Assembly (NCBI GenBank): GCA_029717555.1
Contig: JAMDHS010000008.1
Location: 124,001 to 188,000 of the forward strand
Source: Peribolospora baueri
Lineage: Eukaryota > Basidiomycota > Peribolosporomycetes > Peribolosporales > Peribolosporaceae
Length of the DNA stretch: 64,000 nucleotides
Direction of reading: 5' to 3'
Part shown: positions 10,649-19,839 of the stretch, piece after piece
Position numbering within the stretch: position 1 is the stretch's first letter
Layout: each line of letters starts with the position of its first letter
The notes under the pieces: model-generated
Database searches by the model: none
Told to the model about the DNA's origin: nothing
What the model saw: the letters and a program-made list of their open reading frames with translations, nothing else
Position numbers and translations under genes: made by a program

Positions 10649-11786
10649 TCAATCCACCTTCCTAGCCCACCGCTTCGGACCCGCGCTCGACGCCGCCGCT
10701 CCCCTCCCTGCCGCCGCTGCGGGCGAGGACACGGGGAAGGTGGCTCTGGTAGGCGTCTGCGAAGGCGATGCGGCGGTCATGCTGATCCTCTTTTCCTCGG
10801 CATCGGTCCAGGCGGCGTTGGTGGATTTGGAGGCGATCGCCGTCGCCGGAGGGTGGCCTTCTGGGGCTCTCCAGTACATGATCATTTGCTATAAAAGGAA
10901 AGGAGGGAGGTGAGCAAAGAAGCGCGTCTACCATCGACGGACAGCTGCGCCAGCACTCACGGCGACGAGGACGGCGTTGAAAGCGGCGGCGAGAGCAAAG
11001 CCGGAGAAGACGAGCATGTCGTCCGTCTCCGTGGCGGTGGTGAAGAGTCTGGCGAGACAGCCAGCAAACTGGTTGAAGACAGCAAAAGCGCTCAACTGGC
11101 CCGTCGACCGGCGCCGGTGGTTCTCCACGATCTGAGGTACCTTGCTGCTGAGCGAGAGAGGCACGCTGGCAGCCTGGAGGAGCTGGAGGGCGGGCTCGGG
11201 GACGAGGGAGGGTTGGAAGAGGACGTAGGCACCGGCGGTGAGGACGAGGGCGGTTCCGAGGACCTGAGGGGCCTTGGAAGAGACGCCTCCGGAGGTGGTG
11301 AGGGGACGGGTGCCGTAGGCGACGATGAGGCAGGTGATGAGCATGTTCTGCACGGTCAGGAAGAGGTTTTCGCCGTACGTGCTGAAGGGGAAGCTGTGTC
11401 GGACGGCGTAGGCGAGGTTAATGGCGTATGCCACCGTCTCGAGGATGTATGCGGGGAGGCTAAGGCCGCGCGCGGAGCCGGCGGAGATGATCTTGAGGAT
11501 CTGAGGCACCTTGAGGATGGAGCCGCCGAGGACGATGCCGAGGCCGAGGCCCTTGGAGAGGGCATACTTGAGGCAGCGTGTGTCGGAGAGGTCAAAGTTG
11601 TAGACGAGAGTGGTGTAGCATTCCTGGGGAGGAGAGAGAGGCCGAGGTGAGCAAGAGAACGGTGGACGAAGAGAGACGAAGCACACGGTACGCTCGCTCG
11701 CTCACCTGGCCGATGAGCTGGATGGCCGGGTCCCTTACGAATGGGGGCAAGGCGCGGGTGATGGACGTGACGGCCGCCTGCGCCAT
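10649..11786 (-). CDS. MPDU1-like dolichol-phosphate-mannose utilisation protein
   Basis: Read on the minus strand, exons are 11706-11786, 10961-11623 and 10649-10888 (327 aa). Two PQ-loop repeats are visible: KVPQILKIISAGSARGLS near residue 65 and SKVPQIVENHRRRSTGQLS near residue 190. They are embedded in about seven hydrophobic helices, with the short N-terminal segment and Cys-Tyr start of the core that MPDU1/Lec35 proteins share. MPDU1 is an ER membrane protein needed for use of dolichol-phosphate mannose and glucose in N-glycan, GPI and O-mannose synthesis. The C-terminal 70 residues are a poorly conserved Ala/Ser/Pro tail. It is head-to-head with HUB1, the ATGs being 435 bp apart. The PQ-loop pair makes the family secure; the exact orthology is by resemblance. 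Confidence 0.88.
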
Positions 11787-12221
11787 CGTGAGCGGCGGGA
11801 AACGGGGAGGAAGGGGAAGGGAGGTCGGAGGCGACGAGGCCGAGAGGGGGAAGTGGACAGGCGACGTGGTGGTATGGAGGAGGGAGGCGTGAGGGAGGAA
11901 GGCGGTGGAAGAGGAAGATGTTCGGCTGGAAGACGGCGAAGGTGACGGTGACAGCGACAGCGACGACGGCGATCAGCTGCGGCAAGTCGAGGAGGGTGGC
12001 CCTGGCTCGGCTTGGGCGAGGGTCGCACAGATTTCGTCGTCATCGTCGTCTTCCTCCTCCTCTTTCTTCTTCTCGTCGCCCTCGCCCTCGCCCTCGCTAT
12101 CGCTATCGCCGTCAGCTCCTCACCCCTGTTTAGGCTCTCCACCCGGTCGACCCCGGTTCCTCGCTGCCGTGCTCGCTCCCACGCCCCTAACCCTCGCCCC
12201 GGTAACTCATCGACCAGCATC
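11787..12221. promoter_or_regulatory. Bidirectional promoter MPDU1-like / HUB1
   Basis: This is the 435-bp interval between divergent ATGs. It contains purine-rich sequence near the MPDU1 side and CTC/CTT-rich and TCGCTA repeats near 12060-12110 toward HUB1. No clear TATA box is seen. Confidence 0.5.
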
Positions 12222-14102
12222 ATGGCGCTCATCGAGGTCATCGCCAACGACCGCCTCGGACGCAAGGGTGAGTAACGGGTTCCGAGTCCGCTCGAGTCTC
12301 TCCTCGCCTCTCCTCGGCACAGAGTGGCAGCGGGTAAGACGAGTAGAGTGAACAGATAGACAGCTGTCTCTCCTCCTCCACACCGACTACTCTCCCACCG
12401 TAGCGTCGGGTCAACATCATCGTCGTCGCCTCCATCCTCCATCCTCCTCCTCTTCCTCTCCTTTGCCCCCTCTTCTTTTTATCCCCCCTCTCCTTTTCCC
12501 GCATTCGGATTCTCCGCCGCCGTCTGCCGTCGCCCCTATCTCTCCGAGAGCACACCCGACGATCCCTCCGTCAGAGTTTGTACGCTAGCCAGCCGCCCGA
12601 ACCCTCGCCAGGCCGCTGACGAGCCCCCTCTCCTTTCCTCGTCGTCCTGCAGTTCGCGTCAAGTGCAGGTGAGTTGCAGACAGCGTGGGAAGCAAGCGGT
12701 GCCGTTCTCCGTCGCTGCCATCGTCCTCCGGCGGGCGAGCGAGCGAGCCCACCGGCCGGCCAGCCGGGGGTAACGGGCTGGGCTGGTCAGGCCTTTTCAT
12801 CTTCTTCGTCCTCATCTTCTTTCTCTTCCACTCCCGTCCATCCGCCTGCTCGCCGGGGAAGGAGCGGTCTGCTGACATACGTCTCCGCCTCTTCCTTCCT
12901 CGTCGCGACAACGACGACACGGCTGCGACGGCGACTAGCCCCAATGACACTGTGGGCGATCTCAAGAAGCTCATCGCCGCTCAGACCGGCACGACACCTG
13001 AGAAGGTGGGTTTTCGGCAGGCTGACGGTTTTGTCTATATCATGTCCGATCTCCGTCTCTGTTCCATTGACTCGTCGGTCGGCCCGGGGGGCTGTCGGCC
13101 TGGCCGGTTTGGTGGCCCATCGGGCGGTGTTGAGATATGGCCTATTGCTCATCTCAACCTCGCCTTTTTGCCGCCCCGTCCTTTCTTTCTCTCTCTCTCC
13201 CTTGCTCCCCCTGACCGACTATATCTATCGCCGCCTTTGTTCCACGCCTTTGTGTCTGCTCGCTGCTGTCTTGTCTTTTTTCGCTTTTCCTCTTGGCCGC
13301 TGGCCGACGGACGCGTCTACCCACTGACCAACACTGCCATCCGTCGGTCGTCCGGGTGCCCCACAAAACGACGTGACGCGACAACAACAACAACAACGAC
13401 GACGACGACGACGCCTCATCACGCTCATCACCCCTCTCCCGACGGCACCGCCTGCCCCTTGTCTATCACGCTGCTCCGTCTCGTCACCCACTCCGCCCTT
13501 GCCGCGCTTTTGCACGCCCCCCGGCGATCGGGACGGACGTCTCCGATCTTGCAATGCGCATCGATTCGAAACCTTGCTTCCAATTTTCCCATGCCCGCTG
13601 ACTTTGGATCACCTCGCCCGGTCACTCTTGGCCCCTAAACTCAAACTCACAATCAAACAACCGCGCGATGGACGACAAACTCTCTCCCCACGATATCACA
13701 CTCTTTCTCTCTTTTCACTTTCCTCCACCGTCCTATTTATCCGCCGCCCGCAGATCCAGCTGAAGAAGTGGTGAGTTTGCTGCCGTGCTCCTCGCACATC
13801 TTCGTCCTTCCCCCTTCCCCGCTCCACTTGTCCTTCCAATTTAAACGCGCCTCCATTCTATAGGTACACCATCTTCAAGGATCACATCACCCTGAGCGAC
13901 TACGAGGTGCGTCCGCCTCGACGAGGCGATCGACGTGTCCGTGCTGATGAGATGGGGTCCTCACTTTGTGACGTCCAACGAATATCTCCGATTGCCTCCC
14001 GCCCTCTTTTTTTCCTTCCCCTCCTTGTCCTCTACCCCGCCTCTCCGTCTCCCCGACATGGCCACACAGATCCACGATGGCGCCTCGCTCGAAATGTACT
14101 GA
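12222..14102 (+). CDS. HUB1: Hub1/UBL5 ubiquitin-like splicing modifier
   Basis: Six exons encode 73 aa: 12222-12267, 12653-12668 (16 nt), 12939-13005, 13754-13770 (17 nt), 13864-13906 and 14070-14102. The spliced protein runs MALIEVIANDRLGRKVRVKC and then NDTVGDLKKLIAAQTGT, LKKWYTIFKDHITL and DYEIHDG, which matches UBL5/Hub1 nearly throughout. It ends MY with no diglycine, close to the double-tyrosine end of the family. Hub1 binds the spliceosomal HIND motif of Snu66/Prp38 and modulates 5' splice-site choice. Two micro-exons in so small a gene, and one intron of 748 nt (13006-13753), stand out. The gene spans 1.9 kb for 222 coding bases. Confidence 0.95.
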
Positions 14103-14807
14103 GCTCCGCCCTTCTCCGTCCGTCCGTCGTTTTGTTTGCCGCCTACTTTTTTTTCGCCGTCGAACGACGGAAAGCGCATATGTAGACGGGTCCGATCTGA
14201 GACCGTCGTCACATAAACACAAACACAAAGCCCACCTCTCCCCTCGGTCGTCCCGTCCCGTTCCCCCGACTTTGTTCAGGTTCCCCTTCCGTTCTTCCGT
14301 CACTGTCACTGTCACCGTCCACTCTGTTCTGTCCCCGTCATCTTCTCGTCTTCTTTGATTTCGCCTCGCCAAGCCCACTTCTCTTCCCCTCTCTCCCTTC
14401 CTTCGCCGCTCCGCCCGCCCAACACCATCGGAGCATCCTAACGAGCAAGAGCGGCGCCACCGTGTACGACTACATAACTAGCCCCCCGTCCGTCATTGCG
14501 AATGTGATTCCACCTTCGACCTCCCGTTCCTCCTCCTCCTCCTCCTCCTCCTCCTCCTCCTCCTCCTCCTCCTCCCTCTGTCCGTGGCCGTGAGCTCGTT
14601 TTCACCGATCGTCGCACGGACAGGATAGATGGACGAATGGTATCGGATCGGATCGGTACGCTCATCGAATCGAGCCTTTCCTCCTTTCCGTCCCGCCGTC
14701 GGGGTCGTGCCCAACCGTCTATCCTTCCATTCATTAACACACACGTACTTAACACACACAGATACAAAGTCCAACTCTTCCTTCCGCCCTTCAAGGCGAC
14801 CCAGCAC
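14103..14807. other. Intergenic region between convergent HUB1 and dehydrogenase gene
   Basis: No gene is seen. The interval holds a trinucleotide repeat near 14529-14575 and short CACACA runs near 14740-14760. The dehydrogenase family usually carries about ten more C-terminal residues than the stop at 14808 allows, but no exon for them could be found here. Confidence 0.55.
14529..14575 (+). repeat. (CTC)n trinucleotide repeat
   Basis: About fifteen uninterrupted CTC/TCC units lie between the HUB1 stop and the dehydrogenase 3' end, outside any coding exon I recognise. Confidence 0.9.
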
Positions 14808-17323
14808 TCACCCTTGCACGAACTTGTTGTAGGCCGTCGGCACATCATCCAGAGAATGTATATGGCTGACGTACCAGCTTGGCTTCATCTTTCCCTCGAT
14901 GATCACTGCGTGTAGGTGATGGGTGGCAGAAGGCAAGTCCTGTCGTTGAGAAGGCTACCCATGGGGTGAGGGTCTCTCTGCTCGTCTACTCACGGTCGCG
15001 GATTTGTTTGTTGTAGCGCAGAACAATTTCCCGGCACGACAGAGAGAAGACGTCATCGAGGTGAGTCGGGTTCGCCAAACGTCGCTCCGTCCGTCCCGTC
15101 CCGTCCACCTCACTCACATTGACGTTACACTGGCCTTGCTCGAACGACAATCCCTTCTCCCACAGCTTTCCGAAATGAATCTTAAACGTGCCCTTGGCCG
15201 CGTCTGGGTCAGGAGTGCCGGGATCGAAGGGGAAGTACACGCCCACGTTGCCGATCCCTCCCGTGGCGCGGTGTGTAGATCAAGGCATTGATCACGGCCG
15301 CGGGGTCATTGCCTTTGCCGTCAAAGGATCTGGCCTCGTGTCCAACGCCTGGAGGGGGATAGATGATCCTAGGTGTGAGCAATCTCTCCTGGAGAACCCC
15401 ACTTCGGCCGCGTCAGTTAACGGGACAGAGAGACGGAACGCCGAAAGACTCACCGTCGACACCCCTATCCGTGCCGTCTCCACCCGTCTGCCGCACGATC
15501 TCCTTGACGGGATCGACCTTCGAGAAGTCGATAGGAATAGCTCCAATCTCCGCCAGCTTTTCGAGGCGGTAGTCGACGTTATCCACAACGAAAATCTTGG
15601 ATGCACCCATCACCTTGGCGGACAAGGCGGCCACTGTGGAGGCGCGAGAATCAATTGGACGGGGGAGAAAACCAGCGTTGGACATTTGAAGTGTTGTCGC
15701 ATGGAGGGACAAAGGAGCAAAGCCAGCTCACTGGCACCAACGGGCCCGGCTCCATAGATGGCGATCGTCCTTAATCCCTAAACCCCTGCAACGGAGCGGT
15801 CGGAAGGCAGAGATCAGGTTTGTCAGCTCGGTGCATACCGACAGCAATCCGAGTTCACAACTGTTAGGGGTCCTGACCGATTTCATCACTCCATCCCATC
15901 CCGTTGGTGCGATATCCGACAACAATACGAAGTCTTCTTCGTGTTCGGTCCCAGCTGGAAGCTTTAGCGCGGCGAAGTCGGCAAACGGGACGCGAAGGTA
16001 CTGCCCTTGGCCGCCCATGAAAGGGCCCTGTTGGAATCGTACAGCAAGGGGTAAGATACAGAGTTGAGCATATATTATGGAGCAGCAGTCAGGACGAGTG
16101 CCAAAGGCGAAGGTGTTCACCATCGCGACATACCCGTACGCGCTTTGCAAGAAGAAACGGTGGAGAACCATGAGGTGGTGTCAGCGCAAGACTTGGACTC
16201 GCGCGGAGAGCTGGCCTTCAAGTCAGTTCGGCGCAAGGCTCACCCGCCGGCGAAGCCAGTGTTTACGGCGAGACTGAAAGGCGGGAAGACGTGGGATGCG
16301 CGCAAGGCCGGCGTCAGTTTGCTTCAGTCACCCTCTGTGTTGCGTGGCAGAGGGAGGGAGGCAATGGAACAAGATAGAGTACCAGAACGCCGTCTTCTTT
16401 TCGCGGCCTGGAAAATTTTTGACGGAGCAAGTTCAGTGCCGGTAAAGGTATAGAAAGCACCTTGTCCGTGGGATGATGAGCTCAACGAGAGAGCGCTCAC
16501 AGTTCTCGCACCGGCCGCATGCGACGTTGAAAGGGACAATGACGCGGTCTCCTTTCTGTGAATTGGGATGGTTGACGTCGAACGTCGTTTTTTCCCCATG
16601 AGCATGGACTCCTGTCCTCCAGAAATCTGCACGAACTGACCTTGATCAGCGTGCATCCTGGGCCGATTTCTTCAACGATGCCCATCTGTGAGCGGACGGG
16701 CACACGAGGAAGTCATGAGGGAAGGGAGCGTACGGTAGATATCAAGATCAAGACAAAAAAAATAAGTCAATGAGGCGGGAAAGACGGCGAAGCTGTGGTT
16801 GAGCTCACGTTCTCATGCCTAATTGGCACATCCAGAACAGCCAAGTCGCAAAAGTGCAGTCAAACCAGGGAAAAGTTCAGGGCTCCTTACCCAAGGACCA
16901 GCCCCGGCTGAGCAGCCGTGCGACCGTTGTTGTACCTATGAAAGGGAATCAACACGTTGATCATTCGCCTTTTGGCTCCTGCACCTCCCTCTTCAAGCTC
17001 AACATGTGCAGATCGGAGCCACAGATACAGGTCCTTCGTTGATACCAAGACAGATACCACGGCCAGAAAAGACAAATGAAACAGGTCATGTCAGGATCGA
17101 CGTCTTCGTCCTTCCAAGCTGTCACCCCCACCCAGTCATAGGGTGTACGGAAGAAAAAAAACGATTCGCCAGAAGGATGGAGGGAAGAAAGAAAAGGTGC
17201 CGGGAATCACGAAGTGATTTTTAGAATCGCATCATCCACATGCTCCATCTTGGGCTTTGGCACCTCCCTGACCTCCGCCTTGCGGCGTCCCCCAAGGACG
17301 CAGGCTTTCATAGTCGAGGACAT
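14808..17323 (-). CDS. Zn-dependent alcohol/formaldehyde dehydrogenase-like, possibly decaying
   Basis: Minus-strand exons: 17211-17323, 17004-17033, 16891-16935, 16809-16818 (10 nt), 16641-16685, 16501-16555, 16383-16407, 16244-16273, 16121-16142, 15878-16027, 15732-15777, 15454-15633, 15118-15348, about 14994-15018, and 14808-14905 (about 367 aa). Joined, they give medium-chain dehydrogenase motifs in order: CICGSDLHMYNNGRT, GHENMGIVEEIGPG, KGDRVIVPFNVACGRCENC (structural Cys cluster), GPFMGGQGQYLRVPFADF, IYGAGPVGA (Rossmann) and PSWYVSH. This is the glutathione-independent formaldehyde dehydrogenase-like branch. Three spots are abnormal. The stretch before IYGAGPVG lacks the usual G-D. One extra base near 15255-15265 breaks frame between NALIYT and ATGGIGNVGVYF. 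The intron after CNVN lacks an AG acceptor (CTG at 15019-15021), although the unspliced reading stays open. Either a decaying gene, sequence errors, or splicing I cannot see would explain this. Confidence 0.7.
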
Positions 17324-17703
17324 CGTCGTCGGCTTGCTTTTTTCACGTGTGGACAGAGACGCTTCGGGTAATCAGGATCAAGGTATAGGAAAAAGAGATG
17401 AGAAGTGAGGCGGCCTTCAAGGCTCTTATTAGGCGGTCTCATCTAGGCGGGATTTGGCGCCCTCTCTTGGTCAGAGGTGCTGAGAGAAGAGCGGGGAAAA
17501 GGAGACGCATGCGCAAGCTGGAGCGCGCGCGGGGGGTCAGGCATTCCGTCCTTGTCACCGTGCCGAAGAAGGAAAGGTAAGATGAGCCAATCCTCGTAGA
17601 GACCTTCAGTCTTCTGGGCCACAGAAAATAAGACTACAAGGCCAGAATGCTATTCATGTGTAGACGAATACCCTTTTCTGGTAGCGAGAGGCCACCGCCT
17701 CGC
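17324..17703. other. Intergenic region, dehydrogenase promoter and EBP2 3' end
   Basis: This is 380 bp between two minus-strand genes. Apart from a TCACGTG core at 17343 nothing is recognised. It should carry the dehydrogenase promoter and the EBP2 terminator. Confidence 0.5.
17343..17349. promoter_or_regulatory. TCACGTG core upstream of dehydrogenase gene
   Basis: A CACGTG core lies 20 bp upstream of the dehydrogenase ATG (minus-strand gene), close enough to be in its 5' leader or proximal promoter. Confidence 0.3.
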
Positions 17704-19492
17704 TCACTTGCCCCTCCCCGCGACCCTCTTGCTCTTGCCCGGCCTCGCTTTAGGCTTGGCTTTCCCTCCTCCGCCGAACTTTCCACCGCCGCCCTTGTTT
17801 CCCTTCCTCAAACCTTCGCCAAAACCTTCTGTACTCTCTCGGGTATTCTCCTTAGCCCGCTTTGCGCCCTTCCTTCCGCCGTACTTCTCATCTCGCTTCG
17901 CCCGGGACATCTTCGATCGGCCCCCAGAGCCCGCTCCAGCATCGCGTCCGCGCTTCTTAGGCCGGTCTGCAATGGCATTCTCGAGTTGGACGTCGAAGTC
18001 GTCGTCCCCGCCGTCGGCTTTGAGACCGCCTTCTCGCTCTGCACGATAGTGAGCGTATGACGACGATGGGAAGAAAAACGATGTTGAGCGACGGACGAAA
18101 AGATGGAAGTAAAAGGTAAGGCAGACCTCGAGAGCCTGAAAAGACTCGCAGAAGCGAACTCACTTCTCTTCAAAGCGTTTACCCTCTCCTTCATCTCCTT
18201 CTTACTTCTGTCCCTCTCCTTCAACTTCTCCGTCTGCACCTTCTTTCCAAACTTCTTAAGATCCCTCTGTCTCCTGGCTTCCTCGCTCGCCTTCATGCCC
18301 GCCCGCTCATCAAGCAGACGCTGTCGGACACGCTCCATATGCTCGTCGGATTTCACCATCTCGGCGAAGAAGTCTTCCGGGCGGCTGAAGGGGAGCGATG
18401 CGGCTGCGTAGCGTTTTCGGCCTTCTTCCGCAGCCCAAAGGCTTTGCTTGTAGCTATAGCGTCAAATATTAGAGGGGACACGAGAACAGATGTCGGAAAC
18501 TGGCGACGGCACAAGCAACGCAAATGTCATCGAACGACGGGGTTCACTCACAACGCTAATTCTCTCTCAAGGTCGTTCTCCGCATCCTTGATAGCTAGAT
18601 CTTCCGGATAGGAGAGGACATGGGTCTCGACGAATGGCACATCAAGCTTCATTTGCTCGTACAGTCTTTGGAGGACCACCTGTAATTGAGGGGTAGAAAA
18701 GGTCAAGGAGAGTTCATGAGCATCTCGGGGGCGACTCTCCAGCTTCGCGTGTGTGTGGCACACGGAATGAGAGCACGACTCACTTGGTTGTTGATTTTGA
18801 CCTTCTGTCGAAGGATTGCATCTTCGGGTACTTCTTCCATATCCTAAAAAAAGCGAGTCTCGAAGCGTGTAAGTTCAAGTCCGTTGGTACGAGAGCGATA
18901 CCGTGACTCGTATATGTGATTTCGCCGACCGTTAGCCGGGAAATATAGCTAAACGGCGCTCTGTGGCAGCAGTGGCACTCCTATGGGGCGCTGCAAGCGA
19001 CCCCCCGTCGAAAGCCGCATGCGTGCATCGTTATGAGCTCACCTCGATGTCAATGCCTTCTTCGCTGTCGCCCTCCTCTTCTTCCTCCTCCTCCTGCTCA
19101 TCCTCATCCTCGTTATCTTCTTCTCCTTTTTTGTCCTCCTCATCCTCGTCGTCTTCTTCTCCGTCGCCGTCCTCCTCATCCTCATCCTCGTCCTCCTCTT
19201 CGTCGTTGTCCGCCTCTTCATCGTCATCATCGTCCTCCGCTTCGTCAGCATCCCTCACGGCGGTGACCTCGCCATCGTCTCCGAACTCCATTATCTCGCC
19301 ATCATCCTCGTCCTCTTCATCCCCATCCTCCGACTCTTCGTCCTCCGACCCCTCGTCCTCCCCGCGCAGCGCCGCCAGGGCGGCGACATCGAAGTCGTTG
19401 AGACCGTCCTCGCCGAGCGCCGTCATGAGACGCTGCAATCCCTGCTCATCCACGTCCACGTCCGACCCCGAGTCCGAGTTATGATCCGACAT
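17704..19492 (-). CDS. EBP2: EBP2, nucleolar rRNA-processing factor
   Basis: Minus-strand exons are 19043-19492, 18784-18843, 18552-18679, 18164-18453 and 17704-18038 (420 aa). The first exon encodes a very acidic Asp/Glu tract (about residues 40-145). The Ebp2 core follows: DAILRQKVKINNQ, VVLQRLYEQMKLDVPFVETH, FYKQSLWAAEEGRKR, RPEDFFAEMVKSDEHMERV and the basic KKFGKKVQTEKLKERDRSKK. The Lys/Gly-rich tail contains KMSRAKRDEKYGGRKGAKR, typical of the family end. Ebp2 acts in the nucleolus in 27S pre-rRNA processing for the 60S subunit. It is divergent from the oxidoreductase gene across 347 bp. The acidic N tract is longer than in many relatives. Confidence 0.95.
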
Positions 19493-19839
19493 GGTGTTGA
19501 GAACAGTATCGTCGACGTCGAATGCTGGCTCGCTCTGTTGAACGCACCACCCAAGAATCTTGCCTTACAGAAGGGAACTTTTCCCACTTACTGCGGTAGG
19601 CACGTGACCAGACCCCTGCGGCAACGACGTCTTCCCTCCTCCGCCCCCAACTTCCGGACCTCGGTCCGGTGATGCGGAGGGCGAGGGAGATGCAATTCTT
19701 ATATCACCTGGCCATGCCTGTGTCTTGAGCTCTGAACAAAGATACATCTAGAAATCCTCGAGTACCCCCTTTGCTCCCTCGGCCCATTCAATCCTTTTTC
19801 CAGACATCTCCGTCCTCCAGACAGACTTGCTCCTCCGCC
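19493..19839. promoter_or_regulatory. Bidirectional promoter EBP2 / oxidoreductase with CACGTGA
   Basis: The 347-bp gap between divergent ATGs includes GGCACGTGACC (CACGTGA at 19601-19607), 109 bp from the EBP2 ATG. bHLH factors of the Cbf1 type bind such sites. Confidence 0.45.

Noticed and set aside
12787-13152. 121-codon frame on - across HUB1 exon 3
   Set aside because: Antisense to the conserved HUB1 exon and its introns, with no motif.
18963-19484. Poly-serine open frame on +
   Set aside because: Reverse complement of the Asp/Glu tract of EBP2.
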